Source: Olivibacter oleidegradans
Lineage (GTDB): Bacteria; Bacteroidota; Bacteroidia; Sphingobacteriales; Sphingobacteriaceae
Assembly (NCBI RefSeq): GCF_042432805.1
Contig: NZ_JBHLWO010000005.1
Span: 62,001-126,000 of the forward strand
DNA length: 64,000 nt
Direction: 5' to 3'
The notes under the pieces were generated by a model. It did no database searches and was not told the origin of the DNA. It worked only from the letters and a program-made list of their open reading frames with translations. Below, in pieces: positions 10,447 to 18,936 of this stretch (position 1 is its first letter; each line of letters opens with the position of its first letter). The position numbers and the translations under genes are program-made.

Positions 10447-10480
10447 ATTAGCTAATTAGCCAATCGGTTAATTAGCTAAT
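10447..10480. other. Intercistronic stem-loop in the rhamnose operon
   Basis: A 15-bp stem (10447-10461 with 10466-10480, 14 Watson-Crick pairs and one G-T pair) closes on a 4-base loop, in the 103-base gap between the aldolase and isomerase genes. There is no T run after it, so it is more likely an mRNA processing or stability element, or a small palindromic repeat, than a terminator. Confidence 0.7.
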
Positions 10481-10540
10481 GGAAAAACTTGAATGGATTT
10501 AGTAAATTCACCTGCTAGTAGTGGCTAACTGATTAGGATT

Positions 10541-11815
10541 ATGAATATAGAAAAGTATAAAATCGAGGAATATAACCAACAAGCAAAAGCGAAACACGTT
10601 CGCAAATTGGAAAGTTTGGTTGAAGATATAAATAACTACCATGAGGTTTTAGAGAAACTGATTGATTTTCAGATTGCCATTCCAAGTTGGGCGCTTGGAT
10701 CAGGGGGAACACGCTTTGGGCGTTTTCCCGGTGGTGGTGAACCCAGAAGTTTAGAGGAGAAAATCGAGGATGTCGGATTACTACATGCCTTGAATCAATC
10801 GAGCGGTGCCATTTCTTTGCATATCCCTTGGGATGTGCCAAAAGATTATCAGTCTATAAAGGCCTTAGCGGCACAGTATGGGCTTGGCTTCGACGCGATG
10901 AACTCAAATACCTTTCAAGATCAGCCTGATCAAACCTTTAGCTATAAGTTTGGATCTATGCAGCATGTAGACGCTGCCGTTCGTAAGCAGGCAGTCCAGC
11001 ACAATATCGAGGTCATACAGCATGGGATCGAACTTGGGTCAAAGTCGCTCACAGTTTGGTTGTCTGATGGATCCTGCTTTCCTGGTCAACTGAATTTTAG
11101 AAAGGCTTTTCAACGAACCCTGGAGAGCCTTCAGGAAGTGTATGCGGCGTTACCGGCAGATTGGAAAATTTTTGTTGAATATAAAGCTTTTGAACCCAAT
11201 TTTTATTCAACAACGGTGGGTGATTGGGGCCAGTCGTTATTATATGCCAGTAAATTAGGGCCTAAAGCATATACCTTAGTTGATCTTGGACATCATCTGC
11301 CGAATGCCAACATTGAACAGATTGTTTCTTTGTTACTCATGGAGGGTAAACTTGGGGGCTTCCATTTCAACGATTCTAAATATGGTGATGACGATTTAAC
11401 GGCCGGCAGTATCAAACCCTATCAATTGTTTTTAATATTTAATGAGCTGATTGAAGGTATGGATGCTCGAAAAATGAATCATGCAACTGACTTAGGCTGG
11501 ATGATCGATGCCTCGCATAATGTAAAGGATCCACTGGAAGATTTACTACAATCTGTTGAGGCAATCATGTTGGCTTATGCACAGGCGCTTTTGGTGGACA
11601 GAAAAGCTTTATCCGCTGCACAAGAAGATAATGATGTTGCCAAAGCCCAGGAGATACTACAAGCGGCTTTTCGCACCGATGTTAGACCATTGGTAGCAGA
11701 AGCGAGGTTACGTGCAGGAGGTGCTTTAAATCCCATAGAATTGTATCGATCATTAAATGTTCGTGGAGAGCTGATCAGAGAAAGGGGCTCTAAGACAGTG
11801 GCCACTGGGTTATAA
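10541..11815 (+). CDS. rhaI: L-rhamnose isomerase (RhaI-type TIM barrel)
   Basis: The 424-residue protein matches the short L-rhamnose isomerases (Pseudomonas stutzeri RhaI type), not the E. coli RhaA type. Visible landmarks are IAIPSWALGSGGTRFGRFPG near residues 44-64, the metal-binding stretches FVEYKAFEPNFY and TLVDLGHHLPNANIEQI, and HFNDSKYGDDDLTAG. The reaction is L-rhamnose to L-rhamnulose, with divalent metal, in the cytoplasm. Its place between the aldolase and kinase genes completes the pathway. ATG 10541 opens the conserved N-terminal helix and no earlier start fits better. Confidence 0.93.
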   Translation: MNIEKYKIEEYNQQAKAKHVRKLESLVEDINNYHEVLEKLIDFQIAIPSWALGSGGTRFGRFPGGGEPRSLEEKIEDVGLLHALNQSSGAISLHIPWDVPKDYQSIKALAAQYGLGFDAMNSNTFQDQPDQTFSYKFGSMQHVDAAVRKQAVQHNIEVIQHGIELGSKSLTVWLSDGSCFPGQLNFRKAFQRTLESLQEVYAALPADWKIFVEYKAFEPNFYSTTVGDWGQSLLYASKLGPKAYTLVDLGHHLPNANIEQIVSLLLMEGKLGGFHFNDSKYGDDDLTAGSIKPYQLFLIFNELIEGMDARKMNHATDLGWMIDASHNVKDPLEDLLQSVEAIMLAYAQALLVDRKALSAAQEDNDVAKAQEILQAAFRTDVRPLVAEARLRAGGALNPIELYRSLNVRGELIRERGSKTVATGL

Positions 11816-11938
11816 GTTATAGGTTCTAAGTAATAAGTTTTAAGTGATAGGTTTCGAGGCGTTCCGAGCTTATGACTTAAAGCGTAAAACTTAGAACCTA
11901 TAACGTACAACTTAAAACGTATAACTTAAAACGTATAG
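11816..11938. repeat. Word-like inverted and tandem repeats between isomerase and kinase genes
   Basis: A perfect 16-bp inverted repeat (11816-11831 with 11889-11904, arm GTTATAGGTTCTAAGT) flanks AT-rich words. It is followed by two copies of a 14-bp unit ending ACTTAAAACGT (about 11907-11934). The gap has no coding potential on either strand. It belongs to the same style of short word repeats as 10447-10480, 54359-54400 and 59721-59840. Confidence 0.7.
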
Positions 11939-11947
11939 CCAACAACG

Positions 11948-13330
11948 ATGAAGATACCGGTTATTGCCATATTTGATGTAGGAAAGACTAATAAGAAATT
12001 ATTTTTGTTTGATGAACATTACAGGATTGTATTCGAACGTTCCGCTCGTTTTACTGAAACGGTAGACGAAGATGGCGATCCCTGTGAAAATCTTGCCAGT
12101 CTTCGCTTATCCGTTTTTGACTCCTTACATGAAGTATTCAGAAAGGATGAATTCGAGATTAAGGCTATCAATTTCTCAACCTATGGGGCAAGCTTCGTAT
12201 ATATTGATGAGAGTGGTAAACCCTTAACGCCGCTATATAACTATTTAAAGGATTATCCCCAAACCTTAAAAGATCAGTTTTACAAGCAATATGGTGGCGA
12301 GGAGAATTTCGCCTTACGGACCGCTTCGCCGGTATTGGGAAGCTTAAACTCCGGTATGCAATTGTATCGATTAAAGCATGAAAAACCGAGCATCTTTAAG
12401 CAAGTATATAAAGCCCTGCATTTGCCCCAATATATGAGTTTCCTAATATCGGGTAAGGTTTACAGCGATATGACAAGTATTGGTTGTCACACCAATTTAT
12501 GGGATTTTCAGAAGAGCGGATACCACGAATGGGTAGAACAGGAAGGAATTTTAGACAAATTGGCGCCCATTGTACCTGCTGATTCAGTCTTTCAGGCCTC
12601 CTTTCCGGGTAATAACTATGCTGTTGGTGCGGGCTTTCACGACAGCTCAGCCGCGCTAATTCCTTATTTAGTAAGTTTCACTAAACCTTTTGTGCTCCTT
12701 TCTACGGGTACTTGGTGTATCAGTTTAAACCCTTTTAACGAAGAGCCGCTAACAAGTGAGGATTTAAAAGCTGATTGCTTATCCTATATCCACTACCAGG
12801 GAAAACCGGTTAAAGCTTCCCGTTTATTTGCCGGATATGAACATGAACAGCAAACCAAGCGAATTGCTGCCCATTTCAACGTGTCTACCGCCAAATTTAA
12901 AAACATTGCTTTTGATACGCATTTAGCCAATAAATTGCAAGAACAGACGGATCAATCGGCAGGGATGAGTCCTCAAGAAAGCTTGGCTATTTTCGGTAAA
13001 CGAGATTTAGGAAAGTTTAGAACCGAAACAGAGGCTTACCATCAGCTGATGATCGATTTGGTGAACGCTCAAAAGATATCAACTACATTGGCTATAGGTG
13101 CATCTACCGTGAAAAGACTCTTTGTTGATGGCGGTTTTGGAAAGAATGTTATTTACATGAATCTGCTTGCTGAAGCATTCCCGCAAGTGGAGGTATTCGC
13201 AGCTTCTATGGCACAGGCAACAGCGGTCGGTACAGCTTTAGCTATCCATCAATCATGGAATAGCCTCCCTTTTCCGAACGACATCATTGAGTTGAAATAT
13301 TATGCCCCGGTGAAAAAAGTAGCCTCTTAG
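11948..13330 (+). CDS. FGGY family carbohydrate kinase, probable rhamnulokinase
   Basis: The 460-residue protein has the FGGY/actin-like ATPase fold. The N-terminal phosphate loop reads IFDVGKTNKKLFLF (8-21). The second nucleotide-binding region is GFHDSSAALIPYL and STGTWCISLNPF, and a conserved VDGGFGKNVIYMNLLAEAFP lies near the C-terminus. FGGY kinases act on many sugars. Rhamnulose is inferred from the operon, where every other step of rhamnose breakdown is present and no other kinase is. L-fuculose is the main alternative. The gene is the last of the operon, and the 28-base gap to the convergent sensor kinase shows no obvious terminator. Confidence 0.88.
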   Translation: MKIPVIAIFDVGKTNKKLFLFDEHYRIVFERSARFTETVDEDGDPCENLASLRLSVFDSLHEVFRKDEFEIKAINFSTYGASFVYIDESGKPLTPLYNYLKDYPQTLKDQFYKQYGGEENFALRTASPVLGSLNSGMQLYRLKHEKPSIFKQVYKALHLPQYMSFLISGKVYSDMTSIGCHTNLWDFQKSGYHEWVEQEGILDKLAPIVPADSVFQASFPGNNYAVGAGFHDSSAALIPYLVSFTKPFVLLSTGTWCISLNPFNEEPLTSEDLKADCLSYIHYQGKPVKASRLFAGYEHEQQTKRIAAHFNVSTAKFKNIAFDTHLANKLQEQTDQSAGMSPQESLAIFGKRDLGKFRTETEAYHQLMIDLVNAQKISTTLAIGASTVKRLFVDGGFGKNVIYMNLLAEAFPQVEVFAASMAQATAVGTALAIHQSWNSLPFPNDIIELKYYAPVKKVAS

Positions 13331-13358
13331 CACAAAGATTAACATGTTGTCTTGGGTG

Positions 13359-14669
13359 TTAAATAGGAAACAGCAGTTTAAAGACAGTTCCTTGATCAGT
13401 ATCGGATTCAACACTAAGGGCTATATGGTGATAATTGCAAATACTTTTTACAATGGTAAGCCCCAGCCCGTAGCCGCTGTTTTCGCCATCGGTCGACTTT
13501 TTGAATCGATCGAAAATAAACGGAATTTGTGCTTCCGGAATGCCAACACCTGTATCTCGAATGCTGATTTCATAACCGGGGATTAAAATACGATCGCTGA
13601 TATATATACGGCCGTGCGCTCGGTTAAATTTGATGGCATTATTGATTAGATTATAAAACAGATGGAAGAGTAGATCTCTGTTCACGTTTGCTAAATTTTG
13701 ATTGATGGTTAGGTTTACTTTGGTTTCAATTTGCTTTTCTTCCAGTTTTATTGCCAATTCCTCTAAGATTTCTCGAACCAATTCCAAAGGATAGACTAAG
13801 TCTTTTCTCGCAAATTGCGCATTGTCGATTCTTGAGATTAACAATAAAGAACTCGATATTTTTTTTAATCGAGTTAAGGTTTTCATCATTTCAACGATGT
13901 GTTGTGCGAACGGTTCTTCAAGCCCTTCTTCTGTTAGTAAATTTTCCATTTTGCTCTGGAGAACGCTGATGGGAGTCATCAGTTCGTGAGAAGCATTTGC
14001 TGTAAATTCTTTTTCTTTTTCAAAGGCTTCGTTTACTTGTTTCATTAAGAGTAACAACGATTCATCTAAGTATCTGAAGTCATAAGTACTTGTTTTTATT
14101 GAGATTTGTTGGCCTTTAAATGGAAATTTACGATTGAGTAACCGGGTCTTTATAATTTTATTTAGTGGCTGAATCAATAAACGCAAGAAGCTTAAATCAA
14201 TTACTAAAGTAAAAGCAATTAATACAATCAAGGTATACAACGTGAAGCGCTGAAGTGGTTTGTTGTATTGTGTTATGCTGTTTACTGTCTTCCCTATTTC
14301 TAACAAGTAGGTTTGTCCTTTATCTTGGAAAGTATAGCTCAAGATACGGTAATTTAACGTGTCATGTTCTACAATGCGTTGAGACTCTTTTATATTGTCG
14401 ATGTGCAGGTCGGCAGGCGCAGGTTCGATGGCAATGTACTCTTCTTTTAACATCGTATAGCTTCCGTATTCCTTATCGCCTTGTAAATAGTACTGCAATC
14501 CATTCTGCTCCAGATCGGCTAAGACTTTTGTCTTTTGCTGACCTAGGATGTAGTTTGTATATTCAGACGCAATTTGCTCCACAAGCATAGGCAACAGCAG
14601 AATAAAAATGATGACGATAATCAACTTTGAACTACTGATAAACAATAAAAGCTTGGTGGATAGTTTCAT
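13359..14669 (-). CDS. Sensor histidine kinase
   Basis: The 436-residue inner-membrane protein has two membrane segments (about 9-32 and 142-165) with a sensor loop of about 110 residues between them. The HisKA helix carries the phospho-acceptor H228 (ASHELMTPISVLQSK). ATP-binding boxes follow: N box NLINNAIKFN, G1 DTGVGIPEAQIPFIFDRF and G2 GYGLGLTIVKSIC. It is the last gene of a minus-strand operon and lies 23 bases after the response regulator it must partner. The sensor loop matches no ligand domain I know. Confidence 0.93.
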   Translation of the reverse strand: MKLSTKLLLFISSSKLIIVIIFILLLPMLVEQIASEYTNYILGQQKTKVLADLEQNGLQYYLQGDKEYGSYTMLKEEYIAIEPAPADLHIDNIKESQRIVEHDTLNYRILSYTFQDKGQTYLLEIGKTVNSITQYNKPLQRFTLYTLIVLIAFTLVIDLSFLRLLIQPLNKIIKTRLLNRKFPFKGQQISIKTSTYDFRYLDESLLLLMKQVNEAFEKEKEFTANASHELMTPISVLQSKMENLLTEEGLEEPFAQHIVEMMKTLTRLKKISSSLLLISRIDNAQFARKDLVYPLELVREILEELAIKLEEKQIETKVNLTINQNLANVNRDLLFHLFYNLINNAIKFNRAHGRIYISDRILIPGYEISIRDTGVGIPEAQIPFIFDRFKKSTDGENSGYGLGLTIVKSICNYHHIALSVESDTDQGTVFKLLFPI

Positions 14670-14692
14670 GATAGAAATCGTGATAAAACTTA

Positions 14693-15367
14693 TTATCCCC
14701 TGATTCGATAACCGACACCGCGTACCGTTTCAAGCCATTCGGTACTTGCCCATAGACCGAGTTTTTTTCTAATATTCTTGATATGAGCATCAATGTAGTT
14801 TGAGTCATTATCATCTATAGCATAAGAACCCCAAATGTGCTCACTTAATTGCATTCTCGTTAAAACCCTATTCTTATTCAACAGCAAATAGCTTAGCAAA
14901 TCAAACTCTTTCCGGGAAAGGTCAATCGGGTTACTATCAAATAGAACCAAGCGTTTCGGTAAATCAATACTGAAATCACCTAAGCGTATGAGTTCGTCCT
15001 GCAATTTGAATTTCCTTCGTGCAATAGCCTGCATACGCGATTGTAATTCCAAAAGATAAAAAGGTTTTGAAAGGTAGTCATCCGCACCTAGATCCAATCC
15101 TATGATCCGATCGTCCAAATTACCTCTTGCTGTCAATATTATATAAGCGGCCTCCTCATTATGTTTTTTTGCTTTCCGTAAAATATCCAGTCCATCCCCG
15201 TCCGGTAAACCTAAATCAATCAATATGAAATCATATTGATTCAAGGCGATCTTTTCAGCCCCTTCCTGATAGGTATGAGCTAAATCGCAAATATAAAAGG
15301 CCTTCTTTAAGAAATCAGCCATCTCATAGGCTAAGGTTTTTTCATCTTCTACAATGAGTACTTTCAT
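14693..15367 (-). CDS. OmpR-family response regulator
   Basis: The 224-residue protein has a receiver domain with acidic pocket E7-D8, phospho-acceptor D51 (LIDLGLPDGDG), T79 and K101 (LSKPF), then a winged-helix DNA-binding domain (about 130-224; RKEFDLLSYLLLNKNRVLTRMQLSEHIWG and YIDAHIKNIRKKLG). It sits between the outer-membrane protein gene (9-base gap upstream) and the kinase gene. OmpR-type regulators bind direct repeats with about one helical turn of spacing, so it is one formal candidate for the 10-bp-period promoter elements in this window, though its neighbours suggest an envelope-related role instead. Confidence 0.93.
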   Translation of the reverse strand: MKVLIVEDEKTLAYEMADFLKKAFYICDLAHTYQEGAEKIALNQYDFILIDLGLPDGDGLDILRKAKKHNEEAAYIILTARGNLDDRIIGLDLGADDYLSKPFYLLELQSRMQAIARRKFKLQDELIRLGDFSIDLPKRLVLFDSNPIDLSRKEFDLLSYLLLNKNRVLTRMQLSEHIWGSYAIDDNDSNYIDAHIKNIRKKLGLWASTEWLETVRGVGYRIRG

Positions 15368-15376
15368 AGTGCGGCT

Positions 15377-16219
15377 TTAAAATTGATAATAAAAGGCCAA
15401 TCCAAAAAAAGATTGTGCACGTTTTATTGCTTCATCTGAAGGGACCAAAAGCGATAATTGATAGCTTAATTCTATTAAATAACTACTACGACTATAACTT
15501 AAAGGCAGTTTAGCGTTGTATGTAAGCATGGAAAAGGATTTAGATGGAATATATTCGGTCACCCCTCCTGAATTTCCCGGGTTTGTTGGCGGCTTCCCAT
15601 TTCCTTTATCCTGCCCACGTTGGTTCTTAGCTCGTACATAGGTCTCATAGTAATTTCTCGTTCCTGCTACCAATTCTATAGAAGGTTCTATGCTAATCAG
15701 ATCTTTATCATCAAATAGGTTGCCCAGACTCGCGTCCTTGGAGTTGGAAAGCGTTAAAAAAATGTCTTGTTCATCTCCAAAAGCATAATCGACATCCAAG
15801 GCACTCTTAAACCAAGGCCAGTGATAACTTAACGAGCCATTGAGGTTATTCGTGAGCGATGCTTGAAGCAAAGGGGAATTGGTGGGATAAAACGATCGTG
15901 TATAAGCTAAACCGCTCGATATCTTTTCGTTGAAATTGTAATCGTAACCTATGCCTAGATCGGTTCCGGAAATTCCGGATCCGTAATTTAAAAATTTGTA
16001 TGAACTGGCAGAAAAATATAATCCAAAGGGTAAACGAACTGTTGCATTTAGTAAGACATAAGGCAGCTTCTCATCCGTAACTTGCCCATAATAATTAATA
16101 TTGCTGTTATAAAGTGCTGCAAAAGTATAGCTTGCGCTTGCTAAACTATCGTTGATTTGCCTAGCTTGCAAGTGCGAAAAAATTAAACAAGTGAATACAA
16201 TCGAAATAGCTAATTTCAT
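15377..16219 (-). CDS. Secreted outer-membrane beta-barrel protein of unknown function
   Basis: The 280-residue protein has a signal peptide (1-19, ending LQARQ) and regularly alternating hydrophobic and aromatic strands ending in FYYQF, the usual C-terminal phenylalanine of outer-membrane barrels. A glycine/proline-rich loop (NQRGQDKGNGKPPTNPGNSGG, about 205-225) interrupts the barrel. I do not recognise a named family. Close linkage to the two-component genes (9 bases to the regulator) suggests the system senses or controls envelope state, or that this protein is part of its signal path. Confidence 0.75.
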   Translation of the reverse strand: MKLAISIVFTCLIFSHLQARQINDSLASASYTFAALYNSNINYYGQVTDEKLPYVLLNATVRLPFGLYFSASSYKFLNYGSGISGTDLGIGYDYNFNEKISSGLAYTRSFYPTNSPLLQASLTNNLNGSLSYHWPWFKSALDVDYAFGDEQDIFLTLSNSKDASLGNLFDDKDLISIEPSIELVAGTRNYYETYVRAKNQRGQDKGNGKPPTNPGNSGGVTEYIPSKSFSMLTYNAKLPLSYSRSSYLIELSYQLSLLVPSDEAIKRAQSFFGLAFYYQF

Positions 16220-16233
16220 CTGATGCTAATCAT

Positions 16234-16530
16234 TTAATGCTTCTTAATTTTTGGTCGAATCACTTTTGGTTTAACTTTTATATTCGGTTTTACTTTAACA
16301 GGTGCGTTTTGTTTCTTCGCTTTTGGTACTTGCTTTACCTCCACTTGCTGTTTAGTTTTTTCCGGTTTCTTATTCTTTCCTTTATCGTCCTGTTGTCTAT
16401 TAGATGCAATGGAGTACTCATCATTTACCGAATTTGTAACTTCAGGTAATGTGGGTACTGTAAATGCATGGCAAATAGAGGCGTTTAAAAAGAACAAAAA
16501 TACGGTATGCAAGTGATAGTGCCTCAACAT
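16234..16530 (-). CDS. Small secreted lysine-rich protein
   Basis: The 98-residue protein has an N-terminal hydrophobic signal sequence (about 1-22, ending ICHAF). A low-complexity tail follows in which lysine, proline and valine dominate (KVKPNIKVKPKVIRPKIKKH at the end). It is the first gene of the minus-strand operon that continues with the barrel protein, response regulator and sensor kinase. No family is recognised. The strongly basic mature part could bind lipid A, nucleic acid or acidic glycans, but that is only a guess. The other strand of the same bases also has an open frame (16237-16449), but composition, signal peptide and spacing favour this strand. Confidence 0.65.
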   Translation of the reverse strand: MLRHYHLHTVFLFFLNASICHAFTVPTLPEVTNSVNDEYSIASNRQQDDKGKNKKPEKTKQQVEVKQVPKAKKQNAPVKVKPNIKVKPKVIRPKIKKH

Positions 16531-16773
16531 GAGCTTATGATTTTGATAATTCAGAACCCATTTCTGAGTCCTATTAACAAAGATCTGTTCTTTGTATGAA
16601 AAATAAATGAAATGTCGAAATAAAAAAGATTTAAAATTTCATGTTGTTTTCATCTTGTCTCCTCAATTTTGAATCAACATCTATTTATGGGAAACATGTT
16701 TAAGCAATAGGGTGTGCATGTTAAACGGATGAAACAAGCGCACACACCGAAGGAAACATAAAAAACAGATCGT

Positions 16774-17577
16774 ATGAAAACGAAAAGCGTTTATTTAGCA
16801 TTAGGAATAGCAATTATAGGACTTTTAGCCTTTGCCGGCTGCGATAAAAACGATGATAGTGCCGGGGGCGGAACAACTAGGGTAGAGGTACGTATGACAG
16901 ATGCTCCAGGTAACTTTGATGCAATCAATTTACATGTCAAAGAAATTGTATTAAAGTCGGACGAACGATCCTATACTTTTGCCGCTGAAACGGGTTTGTT
17001 TAATATTCTCGATTACAGAATCGGAACCGCCAATCCTGATATTTTGGTGGCTTCAGGTGAAATGCCCAGTGGCGACATTACTGAAATCAGGTTGGTGCTT
17101 GATGACGGAAATACGATAGTTGTAGATGGAACGGAATATGCATTAACAACACCAAGCGGCCAATCTTCCGGTTGGAAAGTAAAATTGACAGAAAACCCTG
17201 TCTTGGTGCCGGGAGTGACTTATACACTTTTATTAGACTTCGACGCGGCTAAGTCCATTGTGCAAACCGGAAATGGAAAATATCTACTAAAGCCTGTTGT
17301 TAGGGGAGTGACGGCGGCTACCTCTGGACTTATATCCGGTTCCGTATCACCGATAGAAAGTTACCCCGAAGTACTTGCTATTCAAGGTACCGATACCGTG
17401 GGAACCGTTGCCGATCCATCAACAGGCGCATTTACAATCGGAGGTTTAGCTGCGGGAACTTATTCGCTGAAAATTGTTCCGCAGGATACTCTTGCCTTTC
17501 CTGATAGCACGATTGCTAATGTATCTGTTTCACTTGGTCAAAATACCAACATGGGTGTTATCAACTTAGAAAATTGA
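16774..17577 (+). CDS. DUF4382 domain lipoprotein
   Basis: The 267-residue protein has a lipoprotein signal (LLAFAGC, lipidated Cys about residue 23). The DUF4382 domain begins VEVRMTDAPGNFDAINLHVKEIVL and runs to about 175, and a small carboxypeptidase-regulatory-like beta-sandwich (about 183-267; TGAFTIGGLAAGTYSLKIVPQD) follows. The function of DUF4382 is unknown. It is divergent from the two-component operon, whose 243-base shared upstream region holds the palindrome AAACATGTTT (16692-16701), so joint regulation is possible. The next gene follows after 40 bases in the same direction. Confidence 0.88.
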   Translation: MKTKSVYLALGIAIIGLLAFAGCDKNDDSAGGGTTRVEVRMTDAPGNFDAINLHVKEIVLKSDERSYTFAAETGLFNILDYRIGTANPDILVASGEMPSGDITEIRLVLDDGNTIVVDGTEYALTTPSGQSSGWKVKLTENPVLVPGVTYTLLLDFDAAKSIVQTGNGKYLLKPVVRGVTAATSGLISGSVSPIESYPEVLAIQGTDTVGTVADPSTGAFTIGGLAAGTYSLKIVPQDTLAFPDSTIANVSVSLGQNTNMGVINLEN

Positions 17578-17617
17578 TAAACGCGGAGCAGGCAGCCGAC
17601 AACTAAAAAAAATAAAA

Positions 17618-18133
17618 ATGAAAAAGCTATTATTACTTGTCATTTTAGTGACAATAGGGTTTATACCAATAAAGTCCGCAGCACAGGTGCAAGTAAGCAT
17701 CAATATAGGATCACAGCCTCTCTGGGGCCCCGTAGGATATGATTATGTCGATTATTATTACTTGCCGGAAATTGAGAGCTATTATTACGTGCCATCCAGA
17801 CAGTTTATTTATCTAAGCAATGGATCCTGGGTTTTCAGTTTAAATCTACCTCCACGATATAGAGGATATGATCTATACACGGGATATAAGGTAGTGATGA
17901 ACCAGCCCCGACCTTATATGTATTTTAATAACCATAAGGTTAAATATGTTAAATATAAATCGAATCATTCGCAAGGAGTGATTGCACGGAGTAATAATCC
18001 TAAATACTATGTTGTAAAAGGACACCCAAAATACATGAAAGCCGGAAATGGGGGCAAGGGGAAAGGGAACAATCTTATTAAAAAAGGTGGCGGCCAGCAC
18101 AAGGGACATGGCGGTCACGGACATAGTAAATAA
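17618..18133 (+). CDS. Small secreted protein with Tyr-rich body and Gly/Lys/His tail
   Basis: The 171-residue protein has a signal peptide (about 1-22, ending KSAAQ). Its tyrosine-rich core (DYVDYYYLPEIESYYYVPSR) resembles small secreted Sphingobacteriaceae proteins of unknown role, and a basic low-complexity tail (GKGKGNNLIKKGGGQHKGHGG) is rich in glycine, lysine and histidine. The histidines could bind metal, but nothing in the sequence proves it. It probably shares a transcript with the DUF4382 lipoprotein, 40 bases upstream. Confidence 0.75.
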   Translation: MKKLLLLVILVTIGFIPIKSAAQVQVSINIGSQPLWGPVGYDYVDYYYLPEIESYYYVPSRQFIYLSNGSWVFSLNLPPRYRGYDLYTGYKVVMNQPRPYMYFNNHKVKYVKYKSNHSQGVIARSNNPKYYVVKGHPKYMKAGNGGKGKGNNLIKKGGGQHKGHGGHGHSK

Positions 18134-18160
18134 AAGTCCCTATTCTAGCTTTGTGCCATT

Positions 18161-18190
18161 GCACCTGGCCTAATTTTGGCCGGGTGCATA
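18161..18190. terminator. GC-rich hairpin between convergent small genes
   Basis: GCACCTGGCC (18161-18170) pairs with GGCCGGGTGC (18181-18190) with one G-T pair and a 10-base loop. It lies after the Tyr-rich protein gene and overlaps the last codons of the small lipoprotein gene on the other strand. No T run follows on either strand, so it may slow rather than end transcription. Confidence 0.5.
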
Positions 18191-18331
18191 TGGTTTTGCT
18201 GACTTGGACCCCGTTGCTTTTTTGACCTGGCCCGGAGGCACTTTTCCACTTCTGCCTGCGGTTCTTGTGGTATAACAGGAACTAAATAAAAGTATGCTAG
18301 ACAATGTGAGTAAGAAGTAAATCTTTTTCAT
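18170..18331 (-). CDS. 53-residue lipoprotein of the 'PPGQxKK' family
   Basis: A short gene readable on the minus strand: ATG at 18331, TAG at 18170-18172. It has a lipoprotein signal (MKKIYFLLTLSSILLFSSC, Cys19), then YTTRTAGRSGKVPPGQVKKA and a tail GSKSAKPYAPGQN. Small Bacteroidota lipoproteins with this PPGQxKK...SAKPYAPGQ pattern are often annotated 'quinol oxidase subunit 4' in databases, a label I recall but do not trust, since nothing here resembles a membrane oxidase subunit. The clean signal sequence, lipobox and recognisable family pattern make it a real gene in spite of its size. Confidence 0.75.
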   Translation of the reverse strand: MKKIYFLLTLSSILLFSSCYTTRTAGRSGKVPPGQVKKATGSKSAKPYAPGQN

Positions 18332-18376
18332 GGCGTTATTTTTAGCACTTCTATCGAATATAGTGCCAAAAATAAG

Positions 18377-18595
18377 TTAACTCAAAATCCCCGCGCTTAT
18401 ATATTCCTGCTCTCTAACATCCGGGATGTTATTGCTGATCAACCAACTCTTGAATAGGTTTTCATCCGGGGCAATGTAATGTACAATGCTGCCATCCGTT
18501 AAAAGCAAAGTGAAAAGTTCTAAATTACTTATATATCTTTTTATTTTATAGGCTGGATATTCAAATCCGTCCAAATTGGTAAAGGAAGTTTCCAT
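18377..18595 (-). CDS. Small hypothetical protein
   Basis: A 72-residue open frame (METSFTNLDGFEYPAYKIKR...) with no signal peptide or membrane segment and a mixed alpha/beta-looking sequence. I recognise no family. It lies upstream of and in line with the 53-residue lipoprotein gene (45-base gap). Codon use looks ordinary and no competing frame is better, but at this size it could be spurious. Confidence 0.5.
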   Translation of the reverse strand: METSFTNLDGFEYPAYKIKRYISNLELFTLLLTDGSIVHYIAPDENLFKSWLISNNIPDVREQEYISAGILS

Positions 18596-18936
18596 AAGCC
18601 AGCGATCATTTAATTTTAATTATAGCCTCTAAATTATTGGTTTTGTTTTGTAAATAGCTGATAAATAAAAAGTTGGTCAATTAACGCGAAAGTGTGTGTA
18701 TAGCTGTTAAGAGCTTTCCTAGCTTTCAAGAAAATCTGAGTTATTGGGTGACCTTTTTTTACCACAGTTTGCGCAGAATTGTATTTTTTGGCTAAAAAAT
18801 GTCCATTGATCGTAGCCCTTCACCAAATGATAGGCATACCTCGCCTAATCAAAAAAGCCAATCATTTTGTTTAGTGATTTACTTGATAAATGGTATCTTG
18901 CCTTATCAGCTAGCAGCTAGTTTCTTTAACATTCAT
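18596..18936. other. Intergenic region upstream of the GH92 gene
   Basis: AT-rich, 341 bases, presumably holding divergent promoters for the small hypothetical gene and the GH92 gene. An in-frame ATG at 18799 would extend GH92 by 46 residues of non-signal-like sequence, so I treat that stretch as leader. The shared half-site element seen at other promoters is absent here. Confidence 0.5.

Noticed and set aside
13344..13586. Open frame of 80 residues on the plus strand after the kinase gene
   Set aside because: It is antisense to the C-terminal ATPase domain of the sensor kinase, which is clearly the real gene.
16692..16701. Palindrome AAACATGTTT between the two-component operon and the DUF4382 gene
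   Set aside because: Ten bases in AT-rich DNA is weak evidence. No second copy with fixed spacing was found, so it is not listed as an operator.
18161..18190. Strong intrinsic terminator for the small protein gene at 17618-18133
   Set aside because: The hairpin is real but no T run follows on either strand, so it was kept only as a weak terminator call.
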